Positions 1-6,756 of a stretch of 8,727 nt of DNA are shown piece by piece. The notes beneath the pieces were generated by a model. It was not told the origin of the DNA. It saw only the letters and a list, made by a program, of their open reading frames with translations, and ran no database searches. Position 1 is the first letter of the stretch. The number at the start of each line of letters is the position of its first letter. The stretch covers positions 1 to 8,727 of the forward strand of contig JAFABO010000086.1 of the NCBI GenBank assembly GCA_023426005.1. The letters run 5' to 3'. Made by a program: the position numbers and the translations under genes. This stretch comes from Bacillota bacterium (GTDB taxonomy: Bacteria > Bacillota > Clostridia > Acetivibrionales > DSM-1351).

Positions 1-53
1 AAGTATAAATTTAGCAGTTTTGATTTTTACCTTTTAAAGGAGGATGGGATAAT

Positions 54-281
54 ATGAAAGCATTTGACATTTCTTTAAAATCAATTAATGATGTAAAAGA
101 TTTCGTTAATATTGTTAACAAGTATGACTTTGATGTTGATTTGTCATCAGGCCGCTACATTGTAGACGCAAAGTCAATAATGGGCATTTTCAGCCTTGAT
201 TTGAGCAAACCGATCAGAGTAGAAATTCAAATTGATGACTGCGGAAACTTCTGCGAAGAAATCAAACGTTTTGTAGTTTAA
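54..281 (+). CDS. HPr-like protein lacking the active-site histidine
   Basis: A 75-residue protein related to HPr, the phosphocarrier of the sugar phosphotransferase system. The family signature is the KSIMG motif at residues 40-44, followed by SLDLSK, which matches the region around regulatory Ser46 of Bacillus HPr and Crh; Ser41 is the equivalent here. The segment that should carry catalytic His15 (GIHARPA in HPr) reads INDVKDF at residues 11-17, so aspartate replaces histidine and the arginine and proline are also lost. It should therefore not relay phosphate from enzyme I. By analogy with Crh, a role controlled by HPr kinase through Ser41 is possible but unproven. A good ribosome site (AAAGGAGG, 36-43) lies 10 bases before the ATG. 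The protein is shorter than HPr (about 85-88 residues). It is monocistronic at its 3' end, where a terminator follows. Family assignment is fairly sure; function is unknown. Confidence 0.8.
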   Translation: MKAFDISLKSINDVKDFVNIVNKYDFDVDLSSGRYIVDAKSIMGIFSLDLSKPIRVEIQIDDCGNFCEEIKRFVV

Positions 282-333
282 TTTCGCGCAGCAGCCGCTG
301 TTGATTCGATTTCAGGCGTGTATGCGCTTAAAT

Positions 334-385
334 AAGGAGCTGAACAAAACCAATTTTCATAGTTGGCTTTGTTCAGCTCCTTTTT
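334..385. terminator. Bidirectional intrinsic terminator between the HPr-like gene and rnr
   Basis: Bases 334-353 pair with 363-382 over 20 positions with one A-C mismatch, enclosing a 9-base loop (354-362). On the plus strand a T-run (381-385) follows, giving a classic terminator for the HPr-like gene. On the minus strand the same hairpin lies just beyond the rnr stop and is followed by a weaker T-rich stretch, so it probably ends rnr transcription too. Confidence 0.88.
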
Positions 386-396
386 GATGTATCAGT

Positions 397-2787
397 TTAT
401 TTCTTCTTTCTTTTGCCCTTGCCGTTAATTTTATCGTATACCTTTTTGTCTATGACCTTGCCTTTTTTATTCGGTTTCTTTTCAGCAGCCTTTTTACCGG
501 ATCCGGGCTGGGCTCCAAGAGCCCTGTCCCTGTTGGTTATCACTTTCCTTTTGGCACCTGAGGCTTTGGCTTTTCCGGCTTTTGCCTTATTCGAACTGCT
601 GAAGATTAAATCATCTTCCGCCGCTTCATCAAATCCCGGAAAATCCTCCTCCTCTTCCCCACTGTCCACAAGCACAAATTCGATTTTTCTTGTGGACAGA
701 TCGGCCTTGGCCAGTATAACGCTCACCGTATCACCAATTCTGTACGTTTTGCGGGTACGTTCTCCTACCAGGGAATACCGCCTTTCATCATAGTTATAGT
801 AGTCATCCTCCATGCTGCTCATTCTCACAAGTCCCTCTATGGTATTGTCCAGCTCTATAAACATACCAAATGAAGTTACATTGGCAATGATGCCTTTGAA
901 TACCTCTCCCTCATGAGCCTTCATATATTCAACCTTCTTAAGGTCTTCGCTCTCTCTTTCGGCCTCGTCGGCAGCTCTTTCCCGTTCCGAGCACTGCTTT
1001 GCTATTTCAGGCAGTATCCCCTCCAGCTGGCCTATCCTCTGTTCGGTCATTTCACCCTTCAAATACTGCTTCATTATCCTGTGTATTATCAGATCGGGAT
1101 ATCTTCTGATGGGTGATGTGAAATGGCAGTAGTATTTGGCTGCCAGCCCGAAGTGCCCCACGCTTTCACTGCTGTACTTTGCCTTCTGCAGGGACCGGAG
1201 CATGACGGTGCTGATAATCCTCTCATGCTGCGTGCCCTTAACCTTCTCCAGCAGATCCTGCAACGCCCTTGGATGTATTTTATTGATTCCCTTAATGCTA
1301 TAGCCCAAATTGTAGATAAATTCGTTGAGGGCGGTAATTTTCTCCTCATCGGGGTCCTCGTGGATCCTATATACAAAAGGCGTATTGGTCCAGAAGAAAT
1401 GCTCGGCCACCGTTTCATTGCATACAAGCATGAACTCCTCAATAATCTGGTTTGCTATGGTTATTTCATACCTTTTAACCTCAACGGGCTTTCCCTTCTC
1501 ATCCAGAATTACTTTGGCCTCATCAAAATCAAAATCTATGGCACCCCTCTGAAACCTTTTCTTTCTCAGCAGCAGGGCAAGTTCATGCATTACGTGAAAG
1601 TCGGGTACAACCTGCTTATACCTCTCTATCAGCTCTTCGTCATGATCTTCAAGAATTTTATATACATTGGTGTAGGTCATTCTTTCGTCTATATTGATTA
1701 CACTTTCAAATATCTCATGGTTGTAAACCCTGCCGCTTTTATCAATGTCCATCATGACGGTAAAGCTCAGCCTGTCAACCCGGGGATTCAAGCTGCATAT
1801 GCCATTGGACAGCTGCCGGGGCAGCATTGGGATGACCCTGTCAACGAGATAGACACTGGTTCCCCTGTTCAGCGCCTCCATATCGAGGGGAGAGTTTTCA
1901 GTCACGTAATTTGTCACATCGGCAATGTGTACGCCAAGGCGGTAATTTCCGTTTGGAAGCTTTTCCACCGATACGGCATCATCCAGATCCTTTGCATCCT
2001 CTCCGTCAATGGTAACCATTCTGAGGCCTCTCAGATCCCTCCTGCCCTTGATCATATCCTCAGTGACGGTATCGCCGGCCTTTTCAGCCTGTGCCATCAC
2101 ATCGGGAGGAAACTCCTCCTCCAGGTTGTAGGATTTTATAATGGATAATATATCGGTACCCGGCTGGTTCACATCTCCGATTATTTCGATTACCCTGCCC
2201 TCGGCGTTTCTTCTGGCCTCGGGGTACTTTAATATCTCAACCACAACCTTCTGGCCTTTTTTGGCACCGTTGAATTCCCCCTTTGAGATAAATATGTCAC
2301 CGGATATCCTCTTGTTGTCAGGGATGACAAAACCAAAGCTGAGGCTCTTCTCAAAGGTTCCCACAAGGGTGGTGTTCGCCCTTTTGACTATCCTTACGAT
2401 CTCCCCTTCCATCCTTCTGTCGGAGGAGCTCTTCCTGTTGACCCTTACAACGGCTTTGTCACCATGCATGGCCCCATTGAGGCCGTCTGCGGGTATAAAT
2501 ATATCCTCCAGCATTTCATCGTCGGGAATCAGGAAGCCGTATCCCCTCTCATGCCCCTGGATTCTTCCGGCAGCCAGGTTGAGCCTTGCCGGAACACCAT
2601 ATCTGTTGGCATGGGTCTTAAAAATTCTTCCTTCCTCCTCCAGTTCGTTCAACACCTGACCGAAGAGCTCAATATCCTCGGCAGGTACGTCAAGTACCAT
2701 TGCCAGCTCTTGAAACAACAGCGGTTTATATGCCGATTCCCTCATAAATGCCACAATCCGTTCTTTTCTTTCTTCCATCCTTGTCAT
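397..2787 (-). CDS. rnr: Ribonuclease R (3'-5' exoribonuclease, RNB family)
   Basis: Processive 3'-5' exoribonuclease that degrades structured RNA in the cytoplasm and, in other bacteria, works with tmRNA/SmpB. From the ATG chosen here (796 residues), the order is: winged-helix domain (about 5-70); two cold-shock/OB domains (about 74-117 with GYGFLIP, and 141-185 with FGFVIP); the RNB catalytic domain with DGEDAKDLDDAV at 261-272, giving the metal-binding aspartates D261, D267, D269 and D270; YRIHEDP at 473-479; HFTSPIRRYPD at 555-565; an S1 domain (about 625-703); and a lysine-rich tail (about 733-796). Length is normal for the family. The frame stays open upstream to a TTG at 2853 (818 residues), but the ATG at 2785-2787 has an AAAGG site 10 bases away and starts where homologous sequence normally begins; the ATG at 2776-2778 is also possible. 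smpB does not follow; a terminator does. Confidence 0.95.
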   Translation of the reverse strand: MTRMEERKERIVAFMRESAYKPLLFQELAMVLDVPAEDIELFGQVLNELEEEGRIFKTHANRYGVPARLNLAAGRIQGHERGYGFLIPDDEMLEDIFIPADGLNGAMHGDKAVVRVNRKSSSDRRMEGEIVRIVKRANTTLVGTFEKSLSFGFVIPDNKRISGDIFISKGEFNGAKKGQKVVVEILKYPEARRNAEGRVIEIIGDVNQPGTDILSIIKSYNLEEEFPPDVMAQAEKAGDTVTEDMIKGRRDLRGLRMVTIDGEDAKDLDDAVSVEKLPNGNYRLGVHIADVTNYVTENSPLDMEALNRGTSVYLVDRVIPMLPRQLSNGICSLNPRVDRLSFTVMMDIDKSGRVYNHEIFESVINIDERMTYTNVYKILEDHDEELIERYKQVVPDFHVMHELALLLRKKRFQRGAIDFDFDEAKVILDEKGKPVEVKRYEITIANQIIEEFMLVCNETVAEHFFWTNTPFVYRIHEDPDEEKITALNEFIYNLGYSIKGINKIHPRALQDLLEKVKGTQHERIISTVMLRSLQKAKYSSESVGHFGLAAKYYCHFTSPIRRYPDLIIHRIMKQYLKGEMTEQRIGQLEGILPEIAKQCSERERAADEAERESEDLKKVEYMKAHEGEVFKGIIANVTSFGMFIELDNTIEGLVRMSSMEDDYYNYDERRYSLVGERTRKTYRIGDTVSVILAKADLSTRKIEFVLVDSGEEEEDFPGFDEAAEDDLIFSSSNKAKAGKAKASGAKRKVITNRDRALGAQPGSGKKAAEKKPNKKGKVIDKKVYDKINGKGKRKKK

Positions 2788-2863
2788 AAATCTTCTACCT
2801 TTCAGTTCCTTTTTTAATGCCACAGGACTTACCGAGTTTCTCCGCCTGTCCAATGTACTCTCA

Positions 2864-2887
2864 AATTATCCTGTTTAATTATCCTGT
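2864..2887. repeat. Tandem 11-bp direct repeat in the rnr leader
   Basis: The sequence AATTATCCTGT occurs twice, at 2864-2874 and 2877-2887, exactly 13 bp apart. On the minus strand it reads ACAGGATAATT twice, downstream of a candidate -10 box and upstream of the rnr start. It could be an operator, an RNA element in the 5' leader, or chance. Function is unknown. Confidence 0.6.
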
Positions 2888-2908
2888 CTAGATGTTTTCA
2901 TGAATAAT

Positions 2909-2937
2909 AAATATATTATACCTGCATTTTCGGGCAA
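2909..2937 (-). promoter_or_regulatory. Candidate rnr promoter
   Basis: On the minus strand a perfect TATAAT (2915-2920) lies in the 113-bp gap between the lipoprotein gene and the rnr open frame. No good -35 stands at 17 bp. TTGCCC (2932-2937) is 16 bp from the overlapping alternative -10 TATATT (2910-2915). A small inverted repeat GGCAAT/ATTGCC (2933-2938 and 2950-2955) overlaps this area; without a T-run it is not a convincing terminator for the lipoprotein gene and might be an operator. Confidence 0.35.
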
Positions 2938-2966
2938 TAATGCATTTTAATTGCCATATATAAACG

Positions 2967-4451
2967 TCATGGGCCCAAAAAATTGCTTGAGCTGTCGGCG
3001 GTAAATATCTTACCGGCAAAATTATCCCATATATCTGCGTATCGGCCTATGGACCATTCCGCCATTACTATGGTTTCACCTTTTGCCAGCTGAATTTTCA
3101 GCAGCTGTTTGCTTAGACTGCTGCTGTTCTTTATAGTATAGAGACTTAAGCTGTTCCCGTCGGCGAGAACGGCAATATCCTTGTTGGGTGACATAAATGC
3201 ATCGGAGGTCCAGGGAAGCTTCGACTTTATATCATTCCACTGGATATTCATTTCATCATAGTTTATCAGTTTTGAAGGAACCATAAGTTTAAGATCAAAG
3301 TCCTGGTGCTCTTTTTCATAAGGCTGCTGGAAATAAAGCCTGCTCTTCAAAATCCAGTGTCCGTTGCGTCTTGCAAGGGTAAAGTTTTTTTCGTCAACCT
3401 TTTTAATGGCCTTCTCTGCGGCTTCTCCCTTCAGAGAAGTGATAAAGTTATTGGCGGCTTGTTCATACACATCACTGGCATATTCATTATTGATTTCTGA
3501 AAACAGAGCAGCCTTGCCTTCTTTCAGGGTTTCAACGGGGTAGACCCTGTATTCCTCCCCATCTCCGGTGCCGATGTAGTCGTTTCCTAAAAAGGTTATT
3601 TTCGTTTCCGGGCTTATTTTCAGTATATTTCCTTTAAGCCTGTCCATTATGTTTTTATCTGAAATATCCCTTTCGATAAACGGTTCTGCATAAATTGCGT
3701 TAATATTATTTTCGTTTATTACCCCCACCTGCCAGAAACCCTTTGCCCTGGGCAGCAGCAGTTGTTTAGCCCCGCTGACGGTCTTCACCTCTCTGTTCTT
3801 GGAGTAAATCCACAAGGTTCTGTAAGAATTATCCGCTGCCCGGATTCCAACGAGTATACCGGATCTCAATAAGGGGTCTTCTTCATACTGGCCGTTGCTT
3901 ACATTCTGTCCCACATTTCCGAGACTTTTTTCCTTCAGTTTGCCGTCCACCTTGTCTGAGGTCTTGCTTAAGGCCAGAAAACCGTTGTCAATATATACAT
4001 ATGCAGTTTTGTCATCGGTCAGGATGATTTCATAAAACAACTGGTTGTCCGACGAAACATTGACAACCGATATATCCTGTTTCCCTAAGCCTAGTTTGTT
4101 TCCATCAATTCTATACTTGCTTTGTATAAAGGAATCGGCGGTTGTCCTTATAACCTTGTAACGCGGCTTTACACAGGTATCTGTTCCCACTGCCCCCAGT
4201 TCACTGTCGAATATGGCCCACTGATCCAGATATTTATTTTTTATACTCTCAATATTGATTTTGGTATCCCTGTTCTCAGGTATGGCTGATATGAACCTGT
4301 CGATTTTCCATGTCCCCTGGACTGCCATTCTGTCATATTGAGGAGGATTTATGGTTTCCTCAATGTCAAACTCAATGCTTGTACAGCCGGTAGCTGAAAA
4401 GCAAAGGATCAGCACCAATACTGTCCACAATAGTCTGTAATTTGGTTTCAT
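2967..4451 (-). CDS. Lipoprotein of unknown function encoded next to a two-component system
   Basis: I do not recognise this 494-residue protein. It starts with a short basic end and a hydrophobic stretch (7-19), followed by SATGC with Cys23, a lipobox with alanine at -3 instead of the usual leucine, so it is probably a lipid-anchored protein on the outer face of the membrane. The mature part is rich in aromatic and beta-prone segments: GTWKIDRF near 47-54, a stretch at about 197-245 with TLWIYSKN and GFWQVGV, RNGHWILKS near 362-370, and a C-terminal part (about 413-478) with SPNKDIAVLADG and EWSIGRYADIWD that recalls beta-propeller blades. That resemblance is only suggestive. AAGGAG stands 5 bases before the ATG. 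The gene begins 61 bp after the sensor kinase stop on the same strand, so it is probably cotranscribed and may act as an accessory sensor or a target; this is inference. Confidence 0.85.
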   Translation of the reverse strand: MKPNYRLLWTVLVLILCFSATGCTSIEFDIEETINPPQYDRMAVQGTWKIDRFISAIPENRDTKINIESIKNKYLDQWAIFDSELGAVGTDTCVKPRYKVIRTTADSFIQSKYRIDGNKLGLGKQDISVVNVSSDNQLFYEIILTDDKTAYVYIDNGFLALSKTSDKVDGKLKEKSLGNVGQNVSNGQYEEDPLLRSGILVGIRAADNSYRTLWIYSKNREVKTVSGAKQLLLPRAKGFWQVGVINENNINAIYAEPFIERDISDKNIMDRLKGNILKISPETKITFLGNDYIGTGDGEEYRVYPVETLKEGKAALFSEINNEYASDVYEQAANNFITSLKGEAAEKAIKKVDEKNFTLARRNGHWILKSRLYFQQPYEKEHQDFDLKLMVPSKLINYDEMNIQWNDIKSKLPWTSDAFMSPNKDIAVLADGNSLSLYTIKNSSSLSKQLLKIQLAKGETIVMAEWSIGRYADIWDNFAGKIFTADSSSNFLGP

Positions 4452-4489
4452 TTTTCTCCTTATAAGATGCTTTCATAAAACAATATATA

Positions 4490-4506
4490 TTTACACATAT
4501 TTACAC
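4490..4506. repeat. TTTACAC direct repeat in the kinase-lipoprotein gap
   Basis: TTTACAC occurs at 4490-4496 and 4500-4506 with a 10-bp period (one helical turn), between the kinase and the lipoprotein genes. Tandem TTHACA-like hexamers are the form of PhoP-type operators in Bacillus, and the nearby regulator is of the OmpR/PhoB class. Use as a binding site is a guess; the region is AT-rich and such repeats arise by chance. Confidence 0.35.
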
Positions 4507-4512
4507 GTACAC

Positions 4513-5946
4513 TCAGCAGGGTATTTTTACCGTTACCACCGTGCCCTCCCCCTGCCTGCTTTCAATGGTCAGTTCTCCATTGTGCAGCCTGACTATTTCA
4601 TCACAGATGGAAAGACCCAACCCTGTCTGTGATTTGCTGTTTTTCCCCTTATAAAACTTTTCTTTGACAAACGGAAGCTCTTCGCTGCTTATACCGCAGC
4701 CGTTATCCTCAACCTTGAATACCACCTGTCCCATATCATGGAAAGCTCTGAGAGCCACATTCCCCCCTGGCGGGGTAAATTTGAAGGCATTCCCCAGCAG
4801 GTTCAGCAGAACCTGTTTCAGCTTGTTCCGATCCAGATCGGTTTCAGGAATTTCCTCACAAACGGCAGTGAAATTCAAATTTTCTTTTTTAGCTCTGGTT
4901 ATCATATGTTTTCTTATGTAGTCGATCAACTGGGAAACATCTGTTTTCTGCCTGTTCAGCTCAACCTTTCCCGATACGAACCTGGAAAAGTCCAGGAGTT
5001 CCTCTACCATGTTTGTGAGCCTGTCGCTCTCCTTGACAATAATGTTTAAACCGTCCTGGATTATTTCCCTGTCGGTAAACTCATCGTCAATTATTGTATT
5101 GGCCCATCCCTTGATGGAGGTCAAAGGGGTCCTCAATTCATGGGATACCATGGATATAAAATCATTTTTTATCCTCTCCCTGTTCTGAACCTCGGTAACC
5201 ATATAATTCAAAGTATCCGACAGAACTCCTATTTCGTCGTTTCTCCCTTTTTTGATTCTTATATCCAGATTTCCTTTGGCCATCATACCGGCTGCAGAGG
5301 TGATATCCCTCAAAGGATGAACTATGCTGTGCGCCAGTATAACACTGATTATTATCGCTACAAGCACCACCACAATACCTATTATTATGAATATACCCGA
5401 TATGTTGAAGATGATCCTGTCAATATCGGACAGTGAAGTAATAAACCTTATTACACCCACCTGTTCGCTGTCGGCTTTCAACGGATAGGCTACGGCCATA
5501 ATGTGCTCCTTTTTGCCTCCGCCCTGGATATATCCGGTCCAAACGCCCTTCTCTCCCTGGACTGCACCCTTAAAATCGGCAGTCTGGACTTTTGGGTCAC
5601 TTTCCAGTCCTTCCGAGTCCAGCAAAACAATGCCGTCCTTTTGAATTATCTGAACCTGTGCATTGGTCTGTCTCCAAAAAACATCTGTGTTATCAATTAT
5701 GTTAACTTCCAGGGATACATTTGAAAAGTATTGCGCATAAAAATCCGCAGCCGTACGGACTTGATTGGTCAATATGCTCTCCACATTCCCATAAAAGTAA
5801 AAACGGGTAAAGTATATGAGCAGGCCCTCAAAGGCCAGTACACTTATCAAAATAATTATTATAAAATTCCCCACCAGCCGGGCTCTAATGCTTTTTTGAA
5901 CCGCTTTTTCCGGTTTTTCCGGTCTATTCTTTTTGTCCGCAGTCAT
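4513..5946 (-). CDS. HAMP-domain sensor histidine kinase (PhoR/WalK-like architecture)
   Basis: Membrane sensor kinase of 477 residues, partner of the response regulator encoded just before it. Two membrane segments (about 25-47 and 183-205) frame an extracytoplasmic domain of about 130 residues that is not conserved enough for me to name a ligand. A HAMP linker (about 205-257) follows, then the dimerisation/phosphoacceptor domain with SHELRTP and phosphorylatable His269. The ATPase domain has the N box (NLLGNAFKF, with N382 and N386), G1 box (DNGCGI, 414-419), F-box region (FVKEKFYK, 426-433) and G2 box (GLGLSI, 442-447). All catalytic motifs are intact. The ATG overlaps the last 23 bp of the regulator gene, and a GGAAGGA site lies inside that gene, so translation is probably coupled. 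The signal sensed is unknown; the neighbouring deacetylase and lipoprotein hint at the envelope. Confidence 0.95.
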   Translation of the reverse strand: MTADKKNRPEKPEKAVQKSIRARLVGNFIIIILISVLAFEGLLIYFTRFYFYGNVESILTNQVRTAADFYAQYFSNVSLEVNIIDNTDVFWRQTNAQVQIIQKDGIVLLDSEGLESDPKVQTADFKGAVQGEKGVWTGYIQGGGKKEHIMAVAYPLKADSEQVGVIRFITSLSDIDRIIFNISGIFIIIGIVVVLVAIIISVILAHSIVHPLRDITSAAGMMAKGNLDIRIKKGRNDEIGVLSDTLNYMVTEVQNRERIKNDFISMVSHELRTPLTSIKGWANTIIDDEFTDREIIQDGLNIIVKESDRLTNMVEELLDFSRFVSGKVELNRQKTDVSQLIDYIRKHMITRAKKENLNFTAVCEEIPETDLDRNKLKQVLLNLLGNAFKFTPPGGNVALRAFHDMGQVVFKVEDNGCGISSEELPFVKEKFYKGKNSKSQTGLGLSICDEIVRLHNGELTIESRQGEGTVVTVKIPC

Positions 5947-6643
5947 GTTCTTGTTCCTTCCTCCATCTGTAGCCCGTCCCCCAGACTGTCTCTATATACA
6001 TAGCTGTGGAATTTTTATCTTCTATCTTGCTTCTGAGCCTTCTAATATTCACATCCACTATTTTTGTGTCCCCTATAAAATCGTAGCCCCAGATCTTGTC
6101 CAGCAGCTCGTCCCTTGTAAATGCCTTGTTCTGGTTTTCAAGAAATAATTTTAACAGAAGATATTCCTTGGGCGTAAGCATTATTTCAGTTCCATCCTTG
6201 AAAACCCGCTGTGAGTAAACATCTACCCTGAAAGCTCCGCTGTTCACAGTCTCGGCCCTGTCATTGGCTCTGTTCCCGCCAAGCCTTCTGAGCAGGGATT
6301 TCGCCCTGAGAATGAGTTCCGTTGTATTAAAGGGTTTTAACACATAGTCGTCGGCACCGAATTCCAGTCCCTTTATCCTGTCGATGTCCTGCCCTCTCGC
6401 AGTGAGCATTATAATACCCATATCGGGAAATTCCTTTCTTAATACTTCGCAAACCTGGAAGCCGTCCATGCCCGGAAGCATCACATCCAGCAATACCACG
6501 CTGGGCCTTTCCTGCCGGGCTTTAATTATGCCTTCCTCCCCTGAGCCTGCCTCTATAACAATGAAATCGTTCTTCCTGAAATTTATTTTAAGAAAGCCTC
6601 TGATACTCTCTTCATCCTCAACAATCAACACTTTGTTTTCCAT
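5924..6643 (-). CDS. OmpR/PhoB-family response regulator
   Basis: DNA-binding response regulator of 239 residues, the usual length. The receiver domain (1-120) has the acidic pocket E9/D10, the phosphoacceptor Asp53 in LLDVMLPG, Thr81 and Lys103 in LKPF. The C-terminal winged helix (about 137-228) has LTPKEYLLL, the recognition-helix region VDVNIRRLRSKI and the wing VWGTGYRW, typical of the PhoB subfamily. It should be phosphorylated by the overlapping downstream kinase and then bind direct-repeat operators. A GAGGAG site precedes the ATG by 6 bases. The gene is first in a three-gene set with the kinase and the lipoprotein. A TATAAT lies 35 bp upstream; the poor -35 would suit an activator-dependent or autoregulated promoter, which is inference. 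It may be PhoP-, ResD- or WalR-like; the exact subgroup cannot be fixed from sequence alone. Confidence 0.95.
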   Translation of the reverse strand: MENKVLIVEDEESIRGFLKINFRKNDFIVIEAGSGEEGIIKARQERPSVVLLDVMLPGMDGFQVCEVLRKEFPDMGIIMLTARGQDIDRIKGLEFGADDYVLKPFNTTELILRAKSLLRRLGGNRANDRAETVNSGAFRVDVYSQRVFKDGTEIMLTPKEYLLLKLFLENQNKAFTRDELLDKIWGYDFIGDTKIVDVNIRRLRSKIEDKNSTAMYIETVWGTGYRWRKEQEHDCGQKE

Positions 6644-6677
6644 ATACTTCTCCTCAAAAAATCACTGTCCTCTTTTT

Positions 6678-6706
6678 ATTATACCTCATTTGAATTTTTA
6701 CAAATA
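6678..6706 (-). promoter_or_regulatory. Candidate promoter of the two-component operon
   Basis: A perfect TATAAT (6678-6683 on the minus strand) precedes the regulator gene. At 17 bp the -35 position reads TATTTG (6701-6706), a poor match to TTGACA. On the plus strand TTTACA lies at 6697-6702, in the spacer and -35 area, the same hexamer repeated before the lipoprotein gene. A weak -35 combined with such a motif fits regulator-dependent activation, but this is unproven. Confidence 0.4.
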
Positions 6707-6710
6707 GACA

Positions 6711-6746
6711 TTAAAAAACTCCGTTCAATTTTACTTGAAAGAAGTT
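6711..6746 (-). terminator. Intrinsic terminator after the polysaccharide deacetylase gene
   Basis: On the minus strand AACTTC (6741-6746) and TTCAA (6735-6739) pair with TTGAA (6724-6728) and GGAGTT (6717-6722). There is one mismatch between the two blocks and one G-T pair, and the loop has 6 bases. A run of T follows (6713-6718 on the complement). The hairpin starts 10 bp beyond the deacetylase stop codon. Confidence 0.7.
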
Positions 6747-6756
6747 TTTATCGGAT

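Noticed and set aside
1089..1442. A 117-codon open frame on the minus strand in a different frame from rnr
   Set aside because: It lies inside rnr on the same strand, rich in Arg and Ser as expected for a frame-shifted reading; no sign of an independent gene.
1123..2148. A 341-codon open frame on the plus strand
   Set aside because: It is antisense to the RNB catalytic core of rnr, which carries all expected motifs. The plus-strand translation has no recognisable domain and lacks a convincing ribosome site.
2933..2955. Inverted repeat GGCAAT/ATTGCC as terminator of the lipoprotein gene
   Set aside because: Only 6 bp of stem, AT-rich, and not followed by a T-run on the minus strand.
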